Position numbers and translations under genes: made by a program. The notes beneath the pieces are model-generated. The model had not been told where the DNA came from, did no database searches, and was given only the letters and a program-made list of their open reading frames with translations. Shown here piece by piece: positions 32,082 through 40,798 of a stretch of 50,457 bases of DNA. Position 1 is the first letter of the stretch, and every line of letters starts with the position of its first letter. The DNA is from Pseudomonadota bacterium (GTDB lineage: Bacteria > Pseudomonadota > Gammaproteobacteria > Burkholderiales > Burkholderiaceae), in assembly GCA_021783435.1 (NCBI GenBank), contig JAJXUC010000011.1:1-50457 (forward strand), written 5' to 3'.

Positions 32082-32968
32082 AAATCCCCGGAAAACGCGG
32101 CAAGGACGATTCCAACGCGTCGGCGCAGGCGGACGGCCAGGCGCAAAGCGAGGAGGTCTTGCGGGTGCGCGCGCGCCGCCGCCTGATCGGCGCGGTCGCG
32201 TTGGTCCTGACGGGCGTGGTGGTGTTCCCGCTGATTTTCGAGACCCAGCCCAAGCCCGTGGCCTCGACGATGTCCCTGGTGATCCCGTCGCAGAACCAGG
32301 CGAGCATCGTGCCGGCGCCAACGGGCAGCGTGCCGCGGGCCGATGCCAAAGCGGCCGCAGCGGTGGCCGAATCGGCACCAAAATCCTCCAGCGGATCGCA
32401 AGCAGCCGCCCCCGCCGCGCCGCAGACCCCGATGGTCGTCCCGGCACCCGGTCCCGTGGCGCCAACCCAGCAAGCCGCAGTGCAGCCGATCAAGCCGGTG
32501 CAACCACCCGAGCACAAGCCCGCGCAAAAACCAGTCGCCTCGCCAGACTCGTCCACAGCGCAGATCTCGCCGCCGCCCCCGCGCGAACCGCAGCCGACAC
32601 AACATCAAATCGCCAGTGCACGACAGGCGCTTGCGGCACTCGAGGGCAAACGGCCCGACCAGATCACGACGGCCCAGGCTGAAGCGGCGATTGCCCAGTC
32701 AGGCCACGGCTCCCTTGCTTCCAGCCAGGCGTCCAGCTCGGCTCGCTATGTCATCCAGGCCGGGGCTTATGCAGACGCCAAGTCCGCCCAGGAGGTGCGC
32801 CAGAAAATCGAACACGCCGGTTTCAAGACCTACACCCAGGTGGTGGACACGCAGGCTGGCAAGCGCATTCGGGTTCGTGTCGGCCCCTTCGCCACGCGTG
32901 CGTTGGCGGACCAGGCGCTTGCCCGGATCAAGGCGCTGGGGCTCAGCGCGGTCGTGCTGACCTTGTGA
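32078..32968 (+). CDS. dedD: SPOR-domain cell division protein (DedD-like)
   Basis: Predicted 296-residue bitopic protein. A short charged cytoplasmic start leads to one membrane helix (about residues 36-55, LIGAVALVLTGVVVFPLIFE). A long Pro/Ala/Gln-rich periplasmic linker follows, then a C-terminal SPOR domain (about 215-296) with YVIQAGAYADAKSAQEVRQK and RIRVRVGPFATRALADQALA. SPOR domains bind denuded septal glycan, so the protein probably acts at the division site. It overlaps the folC stop (ATGA) and the cvpA start (GTGA). The folC-dedD-cvpA-purF order supports the DedD name. Confidence 0.9.
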   Translation: MKIPGKRGKDDSNASAQADGQAQSEEVLRVRARRRLIGAVALVLTGVVVFPLIFETQPKPVASTMSLVIPSQNQASIVPAPTGSVPRADAKAAAAVAESAPKSSSGSQAAAPAAPQTPMVVPAPGPVAPTQQAAVQPIKPVQPPEHKPAQKPVASPDSSTAQISPPPPREPQPTQHQIASARQALAALEGKRPDQITTAQAEAAIAQSGHGSLASSQASSSARYVIQAGAYADAKSAQEVRQKIEHAGFKTYTQVVDTQAGKRIRVRVGPFATRALADQALARIKALGLSAVVLTL

Positions 32969-33465
32969 ACACGCTGGACTGGTTCGTCCTGGCGGGTCTC
33001 GGCCTCTCGGCCTTGGTGGGCGTGCTTCGGGGGGCGGCCTACGAACTCATCAGTCTCGGCGGCTGGATCGTGGCTTTTTTCGTGGCACGCCAGTGCTCGC
33101 CCTGGCTGGCCGAGCGTGGTTTGCAGGGTCTGGGCAGCGTCGAATTGCGCAACGCAGTGGCCTGGTTCGCCTGTTTCGTGCTCGCGCTGCTGGCTGCGGG
33201 GTTGCTGGCCACGGTGATGCGGTTGCTGCTGCGCTCCACGGGGTTGGGGGTTCTCGATCGCAGCATGGGTGCCGTCTTCGGCCTGGTCCGCGGACTGGTG
33301 TTGCTGATGCTGGCAGTTTTCGCTGCAGGCTATACAGAATTGCCGCATAGTGCGATGTGGCAGACTTCAATCTTCATCCCGCCGGCGGCAGCGGCGGTGG
33401 CCGAAGTGCTCCCTTTGCTGCCGGCGGCCGTGGTTCCGGCCATGCCTGCGCTGGCAAAGCCGTAA
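32965..33465 (+). CDS. cvpA: CvpA family membrane protein
   Basis: Predicted 166-residue inner-membrane protein with about four hydrophobic helices ([71 protein letters not shown]). In E. coli CvpA is linked to colicin V production and sits next to purF; recent work ties it to envelope stress tolerance, but its molecular role is unclear. The GTG start at 32965 overlaps the dedD stop. A short Ala/Pro tail ends the protein 50 bases before purF. Confidence 0.92.
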   Translation: MNTLDWFVLAGLGLSALVGVLRGAAYELISLGGWIVAFFVARQCSPWLAERGLQGLGSVELRNAVAWFACFVLALLAAGLLATVMRLLLRSTGLGVLDRSMGAVFGLVRGLVLLMLAVFAAGYTELPHSAMWQTSIFIPPAAAAVAEVLPLLPAAVVPAMPALAKP

Positions 33466-33515
33466 CCATCCCGATTCAGATTCATTCAGCGTTTCAGTTC
33501 TGGAGTGCACGCACC

Positions 33516-35021
33516 ATGTGTGGAGTTGTTGGCATCGTCTCGAAACAGCCCGTGAACCAGGTGATTTACGACGCCCTGCTGCTGTTGCAACACCGGGGGC
33601 AGGACGCGGCCGGCATCATCACCGGCCAGGCGGGCAAGCTCTACATGCAAAAATCACGCGGCATGGTGCGCGACGTCTTTCGCACCCGCAACATGCGCGG
33701 CCTGCCCGGCAATTACGGTCTTGGCCAGGTGCGCTACCCCACGGCCGGCAGCGCCGACAGTGAGGAGGAGGCACAGCCGTTCTACGTGAGCGCACCGTTC
33801 GGTCTGGCGCTCGCCCACAACGGCAACCTCACCAATACTGACGTCCTGCGCGAGGAACTCAAGACCCACGATCACCGGCACATCAACACCGGGTCCGACT
33901 CCGAGGTGCTGCTCAATGTTCTGGCTCACGAGATTGATGCAGCTTCGCATGGATTGCCGCTCAAGCCGGCCGATCTGTTCAAGGCCGTGCGCGCGGTCCA
34001 CGGGCGTATTCGCGGCTCCTATGCCGTGGTCGTGCTGATCGCGGGGCACGGTTTGCTGGCGTTCCGCGATCCTTACGGCATCCGCCCCCTGTGCTTCGGC
34101 ACGCAGGACGAGGACGGCGACATCATGGTTGCCAGCGAGTCCGTGGCGCTGGAAGGCAACGGCTACAGGCTGGTGCGTGATGTTGCCCCCGGGGAGGCCG
34201 TGTTCGTCGATCTTGAAGGGCGGCTGCATTGCGAGCAGTGCGCCGAGAACCCCACGCTCAACCCCTGTATTTTCGAGTTTGTTTACCTCGCGCGTCCCGA
34301 CTCGGTGCTCGACGGCATTTCGGTCTACCAGGCTCGCCTGAACATGGGCGAGACCCTGGCGCAGCGCGTCATCTCCACCATGCCGCCGAGTGAAATCGAC
34401 GTGGTGATTCCGGTGCCCGAATCCAGCCGGCCCTCCGCCATGCAACTGGCCTGGAAGCTGGGGCGACCCTACCGCGAGGGCTTCGTCAAGAACCGCTATG
34501 TCGGGCGCACTTTCATCATGCCCGGCCAGGCCGTGCGCAAGAAATCGGTGCGCCAGAAGCTGAACGCCATCACCCAGGAATTCGCCGGACGCAACGTGCT
34601 GCTGGTGGACGACTCCATCGTGCGTGGCACGACCTCGCGTGAGATCGTGCAAATGGCGCGCGAAGCTGGAGCGCGCAAGGTCTATCTGGCTTCGGCCGCG
34701 CCGCCGGTGCGCTACCCGAATGTCTACGGCATCGACATGCCCACGGGTCGCGAGTTGGTCGCGCATGAGCGCAATATCGAGGAGGTGCGCCGGATCATCG
34801 GCGCCGATGCGCTGATCTACCAAGATCTGGAGGCGATGAAGCGCGCCGTACGCCGCGAGCGTCCCGATATCGACACCTTCGAGGCGTCGTGCTTCGACGG
34901 CTGCTACATCACCGGAGATGTCGACGCGGCTTTGCTCATGGGTTCAGGGGCCAGCCGGGGTGAGGACTTCGGCAGCCGCTTGAACCTGCAGAACGTGGAG
35001 CAGGAGGAGTCCCAATCGTGA
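33516..35021 (+). CDS. purF: Amidophosphoribosyltransferase
   Basis: Predicted 501-residue enzyme starting purine synthesis by transferring glutamine nitrogen to PRPP. The second residue is the N-terminal-nucleophile cysteine ([15 protein letters not shown]), with [11 protein letters not shown] and THNGNLTN-like text (LAHNGNLTN) in the glutaminase domain. The PRPP-binding loop is [18 protein letters not shown] in the C-terminal half. I chose ATG 33516 because the mature enzyme must begin with this Cys. The stop lies in the first unit of a 17-bp tandem repeat that also carries the metZ start. Confidence 0.97.
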   Translation: MCGVVGIVSKQPVNQVIYDALLLLQHRGQDAAGIITGQAGKLYMQKSRGMVRDVFRTRNMRGLPGNYGLGQVRYPTAGSADSEEEAQPFYVSAPFGLALAHNGNLTNTDVLREELKTHDHRHINTGSDSEVLLNVLAHEIDAASHGLPLKPADLFKAVRAVHGRIRGSYAVVVLIAGHGLLAFRDPYGIRPLCFGTQDEDGDIMVASESVALEGNGYRLVRDVAPGEAVFVDLEGRLHCEQCAENPTLNPCIFEFVYLARPDSVLDGISVYQARLNMGETLAQRVISTMPPSEIDVVIPVPESSRPSAMQLAWKLGRPYREGFVKNRYVGRTFIMPGQAVRKKSVRQKLNAITQEFAGRNVLLVDDSIVRGTTSREIVQMAREAGARKVYLASAAPPVRYPNVYGIDMPTGRELVAHERNIEEVRRIIGADALIYQDLEAMKRAVRRERPDIDTFEASCFDGCYITGDVDAALLMGSGASRGEDFGSRLNLQNVEQEESQS

Positions 35022-35038
35022 AGGAGTCCCGATCGTGA
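35005..35038 (+). repeat. 17-bp tandem duplication at the purF-metZ junction
   Basis: AGGAGTCCCAATCGTGA (35005-35021) is followed directly by AGGAGTCCCGATCGTGA (35022-35038), identical but for one base. Each unit carries an AGGAG ribosome site and a GTGA. The first GTGA holds the purF stop; the second holds the metZ GTG start. Confidence 0.9.
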
Positions 35039-36258
35039 ACACGAGCGACAAGGCCTTGGGCAAGGGCTTGCACATCGACACGCTGGCCGTGCGCGAGGCG
35101 TTGCCCCGCACGGCGTACGGCGAACACAGCGAAGCCTTGTTCCTCACCAGCAGCTTCGTCCACCCCGACGCCGCCACCGCCGCCGCACGTTTCGCCGGCG
35201 AGGAGGACGGGTTTCTCTACTCGCGTTTTTCCAATCCCACCGTGGCCAGCATGGAGCGCCGGCTGGCAGCACTCGAAGGCACGGAAGATGCCATCGGCGC
35301 CGCCAGCGGCATGGGCGCCATCCTGCTGCTGATGCTGGGGCTGCTGCAGGCTGGCGACCACGTGGTGTGTTCGCGTTCCGTGTTCGGCTCGATCATCAAG
35401 CTCATCGGCGGCGAGTTCTCACGCTTCGGCGTGGACAGCAGCTTCGTCCCGCAGGACGATATCGCTGCCTGGAAAGCCGCCATTCGTCCGGGCAAGACGC
35501 GGCTGCTGTTCGCCGAGACGCCGACGAATCCGCTCACCGAGGTTTGCGACATCCGCGCCCTGGCCGATCTTGCCCATGACTGCCAAGCCCTGCTGGCGGT
35601 GGATAACTGCTTTTGCACGCCTGTGTTGCAGCGCCCACGTGAACTCGGCGCCGATCTGGTGGTGCATTCCGCCACCAAATATCTCGATGGCCAGGGTCGG
35701 GTGATTGCCGGTGCCGTTTGCGGCACGGCCGAACTGATCGAAACCCGGTTGCTGCCGGTGCAGCGCAGTGCGGGCATCAGCCTGTCGCCATTCAATGCCT
35801 GGGTGGTGCTCAAGGGCCTGGAAACGCTAGGCCTGCGCATGCCGGCACACAGTGCACGCGCACTTGAACTGGCGCTCTGGCTGCAAGCCCAGCCCGGCGT
35901 GGCCCGGGTGCATTACCCGGGACTTGCCTCGCATCCCCAGCACGCCCTGGCCATGCGCCAGCAAGACGGGCAGGGCGGTGCGGTGCTTGCTTTCGAGCTG
36001 GCTGCCGCCAACCCGCAAGAGGCACGGCGCCGCGCCTTCCATGTCATCGACCAGACTCGACTGTGCTCCATCACCGCCAATCTGGGTGACACCAAGACCA
36101 CCATCACCCATCCCGCCACCACCACCCACGGCCGGCTCAAGGACGAGCAGCGGCAAGTCGCCGGCATCGGCCAGGGCTTGATCCGCGTGGCCGTCGGGCT
36201 GGAACATCAAGCCGACATTCAGGCTGACTTGGCACGCGGGCTCGGCACGCTTGCTTGA
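35035..36258 (+). CDS. metZ: O-succinylhomoserine sulfhydrylase
   Basis: Predicted 407-residue PLP enzyme of the Cys/Met-metabolism family that makes homocysteine directly from O-succinylhomoserine and sulfide. The PLP lysine is K215 in VHSATKYLDGQGRV. Other motifs are YSRFSNPTVASMERRLAALEG, ETPTNPLTEVCDI and the C-terminal LGDTKTTITHPATTTHGRL. Placement after purF matches metZ in Pseudomonas and Burkholderiales. The GTG start at 35035 has AGGAG nine bases upstream within the tandem repeat. Cystathionine gamma-synthase is a relative, but the gene order favours MetZ. Confidence 0.93.
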   Translation: MNTSDKALGKGLHIDTLAVREALPRTAYGEHSEALFLTSSFVHPDAATAAARFAGEEDGFLYSRFSNPTVASMERRLAALEGTEDAIGAASGMGAILLLMLGLLQAGDHVVCSRSVFGSIIKLIGGEFSRFGVDSSFVPQDDIAAWKAAIRPGKTRLLFAETPTNPLTEVCDIRALADLAHDCQALLAVDNCFCTPVLQRPRELGADLVVHSATKYLDGQGRVIAGAVCGTAELIETRLLPVQRSAGISLSPFNAWVVLKGLETLGLRMPAHSARALELALWLQAQPGVARVHYPGLASHPQHALAMRQQDGQGGAVLAFELAAANPQEARRRAFHVIDQTRLCSITANLGDTKTTITHPATTTHGRLKDEQRQVAGIGQGLIRVAVGLEHQADIQADLARGLGTLA

Positions 36259-36330
36259 ACCGTCCGGTCGTCAGCAGGTCACCAACTGTCCGCCAATCCG
36301 GCACCAATCGATTGCGTCGTTTTCTCCAGC

Positions 36331-37785
36331 ATGAGCCCCACAAACCCTCCCGTCCGCACCCGCTTCGCCCCGAGCCCGACCGGCTTCATCCATCTTGGCA
36401 ATATCCGTGCTGCACTCTATCCCTGGGCTTTTGCCCGACATCACGGGGGCACCTTCATACTGCGGATTGAAGATACCGACGTCGAACGCTCGACACAGGA
36501 GGCGGTGCAAGTCATTCTCGACGGCATGGCCTGGATGGGCCTGGACCTCGATGAAGGGCCGTTCTACCAAATGCAGCGCATGCCGCGTTACCGTGAGGTG
36601 CTGCGGCAATTGCAGGACAGTGGCCATGTCTACCCCTGCTACATGAGCACAGTGGAGCTTGAGGCCTTGCGCGAGCGGCAGATGGCAGCCGGTCTCAAGC
36701 CGCGCTACGACGGCACGTGGCGACCCGAGCCGGGCAAGACCCTGCCGCCGGTGCCGCCCGGTGTGGCGCCGGTGCTGCGCTTTCGCACGCCACTTGCCGG
36801 TGCCGTGGCCTGGAACGATCGGGTGAAGGGGCCTGTCGAGTTCAGCAATGCTGAACTGGACGATCTGGTCATCGCCCGCCCCGATGGCACTCCGACCTAT
36901 AACTTCTGCGTCGTGGTCGACGATATCGACATGCGCATCACCCACGTGATTCGCGGTGATGACCACGTCAACAACACGCCGCGCCAAATCCACATCTTCC
37001 GGGCTCTCGGCCACGAGCCACCGGTGTACGCCCATCTGCCCACCGTGCTCAACGAACTGGGCGAGAAGCTCTCCAAGCGCAACGGGGCGAAAAGCGTGCT
37101 GCAGTACCGCGATGAAGGCTATCTTGCCGATGCCATGGTGAACTACCTTGCGCGACTGGGCTGGTCGCATGGCGACGCGGAGATTTTCTCGCGTGAGCAG
37201 TTCGTGCGGTGGTTCGACCTTGACCATCTCGGACGTTCCGCCGCGCAGTTCGATGGCGAAAAACTCAAATGGGTGAACGCGCACTACCTGCGCGCCATGC
37301 CCCCGCTGCAACTGGCCGAAGCCGTGCGTCCGTTTCTGCGGCAACTGGGTTTGCAAGAGCAGGGAGTCGATCTTGCCGGCGCGGTGGCGCTGCTGCGTGA
37401 GCGCGCCCACACGCTGCTCGAGGTGGCCGAACTCTGCGGCATGTTCTACGTCCAGCCGCGGCCTGATGCGGCCTTGCTGGCCCAGCATCTCACTGCGCCG
37501 GCCAGGTCTGGCCTGTCCGATTTGCGCACTGCGCTCGAGGCATTGCCAGGCTGGGATGCGCCGGCCATCGGCACCGCCATCAAGCGGGTCCTGGCGGCGC
37601 ACCAACTGAAAATGCCGCAGTTGGCCATGCCGCTGCGCCTGCTCGTGACCGGGCGCTCGCAAACGCCAGCAGTCGATGCAGTGCTGGCTTTATTCGCGCG
37701 CGACACAGTGCTGCAACGACTTGCCGCAAGCGCTGGAGTGGGCGCGGCAGCAGATGTTTGTACAGGTCCGCCTGTTGCGCCTTAG
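36331..37785 (+). CDS. gltX: Glutamate--tRNA ligase
   Basis: Predicted 484-residue class I aminoacyl-tRNA synthetase. The HIGH motif is HLGN at residues 21-24 ([12 protein letters not shown]) and the KMSKS motif is KLSKR at 246-250. [10 protein letters not shown] and the [15 protein letters not shown] block identify GluRS. The C-terminal anticodon-binding helices end with a short Ala-rich tail. It begins 72 bases after metZ. I found no tRNA gene following it. Confidence 0.97.
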   Translation: MSPTNPPVRTRFAPSPTGFIHLGNIRAALYPWAFARHHGGTFILRIEDTDVERSTQEAVQVILDGMAWMGLDLDEGPFYQMQRMPRYREVLRQLQDSGHVYPCYMSTVELEALRERQMAAGLKPRYDGTWRPEPGKTLPPVPPGVAPVLRFRTPLAGAVAWNDRVKGPVEFSNAELDDLVIARPDGTPTYNFCVVVDDIDMRITHVIRGDDHVNNTPRQIHIFRALGHEPPVYAHLPTVLNELGEKLSKRNGAKSVLQYRDEGYLADAMVNYLARLGWSHGDAEIFSREQFVRWFDLDHLGRSAAQFDGEKLKWVNAHYLRAMPPLQLAEAVRPFLRQLGLQEQGVDLAGAVALLRERAHTLLEVAELCGMFYVQPRPDAALLAQHLTAPARSGLSDLRTALEALPGWDAPAIGTAIKRVLAAHQLKMPQLAMPLRLLVTGRSQTPAVDAVLALFARDTVLQRLAASAGVGAAADVCTGPPVAP

Positions 37786-37804
37786 CGACGTTTTGAGTTA
37801 CAAT
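37775..37804 (+). promoter_or_regulatory. Possible promoter for the orphan gene at 37889
   Basis: TTGCGC (37775-37780), an 18-base spacer and TACAAT (37799-37804) overlap the end of gltX, about 85 bases upstream of the small gene. The -10 is a good match and the -35 is partial. Confidence 0.4.
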
Positions 37805-37888
37805 TACAGGTGATGATCAATCGGGCTGTTTGACTTGGTGCCCTTTGATTTTTGTCTTGATCTACCAAGTTCCGCTAGAGGGCGAGCC

Positions 37889-38149
37889 GTGGCAAAAACG
37901 ACTACTACGCGCAAATCCGTGGACTCCGACACCGATGCCCTGGCTACGAAGCCACAGGCATCCAAAGAGGCCAATCCCTGGGATGCCATGCTGGAAAATG
38001 CGGCCGAAGTGGCTTCGACGTTCCGCAAGCGTCCGCAAGTCAAGGTCTCATCTCCTTGGCGCGAAGGTTTCGGTAGGCCGCTGTCCCAGCGGTCCCGTGA
38101 AATCTACGAACACATCACCGCGAACAAGACGCGGCTTAAGCAAAAGTAA
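37889..38149 (+). CDS. Small basic protein of unknown function
   Basis: An 86-residue protein I do not recognise. It starts at a GTG at 37889 with GAGGG seven bases upstream. Its first part is Thr/Lys/Asp-rich (AKTTTTRKSVDSD), the middle has NPWDAMLENAAEVASTF, likely a helix, and the end is basic (FRKRPQVKVSSPWREGFGRP, then SREIYEHITANKTRLKQK). There is no signal peptide or membrane segment, so it is probably cytoplasmic, perhaps nucleic-acid binding given the charge, which is only a guess. It has its own likely promoter and faces pyrD tail to tail. A longer frame from 37835 exists but lacks a ribosome site. Confidence 0.7.
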   Translation: MAKTTTTRKSVDSDTDALATKPQASKEANPWDAMLENAAEVASTFRKRPQVKVSSPWREGFGRPLSQRSREIYEHITANKTRLKQK

Positions 38150-38204
38150 AGTCTTTTTTGCGCCTTAGAACATCGCCCCATGTTGCAGGGCGTGTTACGC
38201 AGCG

Positions 38205-38259
38205 AAAAAATCCAAGCCCCATGGATGTGCCGGTCAAGCCGGCGTGTCAATGGGGCTTG
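38205..38259 (-). terminator. Rho-independent terminator overlapping the end of pyrD
   Basis: On the minus strand CAAGCCCCAT (38259-38250), an inner GCCGG/CCGGC helix, and ATGGGGCTTG (38222-38213) form a long stem followed by TTTTTT (38210-38205). The left arm encodes the last pyrD codons, so the hairpin starts before the stop codon at 38249-38247. Confidence 0.8.
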
Positions 38260-39284
38260 CTCATTTCTGCAAGCGCCTGGGCGCAACCGTTCACCAGTTC
38301 CGGGCCCTGGTAAATCAGCCCGGTGTAAAGCTGCACCAGATTGGCGCCGGCCTGGATTTTCTCAACAGCGTCGCCAGCCTGCACAATGCCACCGACCCCG
38401 ACAATGGGGTAGCTCGGCCCCAGGTGTGCACGCAATCGCGCAATGACCCGATTGGACTGCTCTCGCAGCGGAGCGCCGCTCAAGCCCCCGGCTTCGTCCG
38501 CATGGCGCAGCGCCGCGATCGCGCCCCGCGCAATCGTCGTGTTGGTGGCGATGACACCGTCGATGCCGTGACGCATCAGCGCGTCGGCCAGGGCGGCAAT
38601 CTGCTCAGGCTGCAGGTCGGGTGCCACTTTCACCAACAGCGGCACGCGCTTGCCTTGTGTTTGCGCCAGTTGCTCACGCTCCGCCGCTAGCCCTGTCAGC
38701 AAGGCATCGAGCGCGGCATCGGTCTGCAAAGTCCGCAGCCCCTGCGTGTTGGGTGAGGAGACATTGATGGTCACATAATCGGCATGGGCATAGACAGCGC
38801 GCAGTGCGACCGCATAGTCATTCAGCGCCTGCTCGATGGGGGTGCTTGCGTTTTTGCCGATGTTCAGCCCCAACGGCAACTCGTGCCGACTGAGGCGCAC
38901 ATGCTGCAAGAAAGCGTCCAGGCCGGCGTTGTTGAAGCCCATGCGGTTGATCAGCGCCTGCGCCTGCGGCAAGCGGAACATGCGCGGCTTGGCGTTGCCG
39001 GACTGGGCGCGGGGTGTGACCGTGCCGACCTCGATGAAACCGAAGCCCATGGCCGCCAGGGCGTCGATGGCCTCACCATTTTTGTCCAGCCCGGCGGCGA
39101 GGCCGACGCGGTTGGGAAAGTTCAAGCCCAGGAGTTGCACTGGATCATGCACGCGCGCCTGCGCGTACAGCCGTGACAGCCCTGTTTGATGCAACAGGCG
39201 CAAACCGCGCAGCGTCAAGCCATGCGCCGTCTCGGGGTCCAGGCTGAAGAGCAGTGGGCGGATGAGCGCGTAGGGCAAGGGCAT
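38247..39284 (-). CDS. pyrD: Dihydroorotate dehydrogenase (quinone), class 2
   Basis: Predicted 345-residue membrane-associated flavoenzyme oxidising dihydroorotate with ubiquinone in pyrimidine synthesis. The amphipathic N-terminus ([23 protein letters not shown]) is the class 2 membrane anchor. FMN and substrate motifs include [30 protein letters not shown] and the catalytic serine region [11 protein letters not shown] (174-184). The C-terminal [33 protein letters not shown] is typical. I chose the ATG at 39284; a longer frame from 39377 would cover the divergent rpiA spacer. Confidence 0.97.
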   Translation of the reverse strand: MPLPYALIRPLLFSLDPETAHGLTLRGLRLLHQTGLSRLYAQARVHDPVQLLGLNFPNRVGLAAGLDKNGEAIDALAAMGFGFIEVGTVTPRAQSGNAKPRMFRLPQAQALINRMGFNNAGLDAFLQHVRLSRHELPLGLNIGKNASTPIEQALNDYAVALRAVYAHADYVTINVSSPNTQGLRTLQTDAALDALLTGLAAEREQLAQTQGKRVPLLVKVAPDLQPEQIAALADALMRHGIDGVIATNTTIARGAIAALRHADEAGGLSGAPLREQSNRVIARLRAHLGPSYPIVGVGGIVQAGDAVEKIQAGANLVQLYTGLIYQGPELVNGCAQALAEMSKPH

Positions 39285-39379
39285 TGCGGACTTGGCTTGA
39301 CGTGGATGGCAGGCTGCGATCGACAGGGCGTGCTGCAGCGAGCGGCGATAATAAGGCCACCATTTTCGCGAGCACACGC

Positions 39380-40042
39380 ATGACCCAAGACGAACTCAAA
39401 CAAGCCGTGGCTCACGCCGCGCTGCGGCAGGTGCCGCAAGGCGAAATCATTGGCGTGGGAACCGGATCGACGGTGAATTTTTTCATCGACGCCCTGGCCA
39501 CCATGAAGCACCACGTGCGTGGTGCGGTGTCGAGTTCGGAGCGGAGCACCGAGCGTCTCAAGGCACACGGCATCACGGTGTTCGACTTGAACGCGGTGGA
39601 GCGTCTTCCGGTTTATGTCGACGGGGCCGATGAAATCGACCCGTCCGGGGCGATGATCAAGGGCGGCGGTGGCGCGCTGACGCGGGAGAAGATCATCGCC
39701 GAAGTGGCAGATCGCTTTGTCTGCATCGTCGACGCCAGCAAGTTGGTGCCGGTGCTGGGCGCCTTTCCGCTGCCGGTGGAAGTCGTGCCGATGGCACGCG
39801 AGCTGGTGTCGCGCCGGCTGCGCGCGCTCGGTGGCCAGCCGCGTTTGCGCGAGGGCTACATGACCGACAACGGCAACATCATCCTCGACGTGCATGGCCT
39901 GGCGATTGCCGGCCCGCGTGAACTCGAATCCAGCATCAACCAGATTCCGGGCGTGGTCACGGTGGGACTGTTCGCCCATCGCGGCGCCGATCTGGCGTTG
40001 GTGGGAACCGCGACGGGCGTGCAGGAGCGCGCTTACCTCTAG
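39380..40042 (+). CDS. rpiA: Ribose-5-phosphate isomerase A
   Basis: Predicted 220-residue pentose-phosphate enzyme interconverting ribose 5-phosphate and ribulose 5-phosphate. Motifs are [15 protein letters not shown] (25-39), YVDGADEID (79-87, catalytic aspartates) and [11 protein letters not shown] (94-104, catalytic glutamate E103). Length is normal. It diverges from pyrD across 95 bases; I chose ATG 39380 because the conserved N-terminus [14 protein letters not shown] begins there. Confidence 0.97.
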   Translation: MTQDELKQAVAHAALRQVPQGEIIGVGTGSTVNFFIDALATMKHHVRGAVSSSERSTERLKAHGITVFDLNAVERLPVYVDGADEIDPSGAMIKGGGGALTREKIIAEVADRFVCIVDASKLVPVLGAFPLPVEVVPMARELVSRRLRALGGQPRLREGYMTDNGNIILDVHGLAIAGPRELESSINQIPGVVTVGLFAHRGADLALVGTATGVQERAYL

Positions 40043-40059
40043 GCCATGCCCGCCCGGGC

Positions 40060-40728
40060 TCAGAACTGGAATCCGGGCGGTGCTTTCGGGTTGGGCGGTG
40101 GCAGGACCGGGGCTGCTGGCAATCTGTCGGGGTTGCTGGCTTTCTTGGCGGGACGTGGTGCTGTGGTCACCGGCGCGAGTGCAGCCGGCGCGGCGAAGGC
40201 GAAATCTTTCGGCAGGTGGGATTGCAGGGGATAGCCCGCAGCCGTGAGCGCCTGGTTCCAGGCGTCGGGCGCAAAACCCACAGGTAGGTGCATGCCTGCC
40301 ACGGTCAGCAGCGGCAATTTCTCCGAGCCGTCGCTGATGCGCTTGTAGGCCACGACATCGGCTGGCGTGGTGATGCTCTTGTCGCTGTAAGGAATGCCGC
40401 GCTGGCGCAGCAACTGCACGCCATCGTCGCAAGCCGGACATTGCGGCGTGGTGTAGATGACCACCGGATATTTGCGCACGACAGGCTGCAGGTCCGCCGG
40501 GACCGGGTTTGCGCCCTGCTCGGACGGCACCTGCGCGGGTGTGCCGATGTGTTGCACCTGCTCACCTGGGCGGCTGGGTGGAATGTCGGTGAAGGTGATG
40601 TCCCCATTGGGCCCGACCACCTTGTAGACCGCCCAGGCCGGAGGTGCCAGAAGCAGCGCCACCACGGTTGCAAACAACGCAGGACGGGTGAGCGGCAGGA
40701 GTTGGTGCAAGATGGGACGCATGGACAT
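40060..40728 (-). CDS. Secreted DUF4124-glutaredoxin fusion protein
   Basis: Predicted 222-residue exported protein. A signal peptide (about 1-33, ending APPAWA) is followed by a DUF4124-like segment (VYKVVGPNGDITFTDIPPSRPGEQ). Next comes a glutaredoxin-like domain whose active site CPAC is C97 and C100 (YTTPQCPACDDGVQLLRQRGIPY), with KLPLLTVAG as the likely cis-proline-region equivalent, and the protein ends in a Pro/Ala-rich tail. A periplasmic thiol-disulfide role is inferred; the substrate is unknown. The family is seen in Burkholderiales. It lies 70 bases after prlC on the same strand and may share its transcript, ending 17 bases from rpiA, which converges on it. Confidence 0.82.
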   Translation of the reverse strand: MSMRPILHQLLPLTRPALFATVVALLLAPPAWAVYKVVGPNGDITFTDIPPSRPGEQVQHIGTPAQVPSEQGANPVPADLQPVVRKYPVVIYTTPQCPACDDGVQLLRQRGIPYSDKSITTPADVVAYKRISDGSEKLPLLTVAGMHLPVGFAPDAWNQALTAAGYPLQSHLPKDFAFAAPAALAPVTTAPRPAKKASNPDRLPAAPVLPPPNPKAPPGFQF

Positions 40729-40798
40729 GGTCTTGGCTCCGGATCGGCAGCGGTGATGGGCGAGTGCAGGGTAGCTCCTGGCGCGGGCGGCGCTGACT

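Noticed and set aside
37786..37888. tRNA gene after gltX
   Set aside because: No cloverleaf-compatible arms or T-loop sequence could be found in the spacer.
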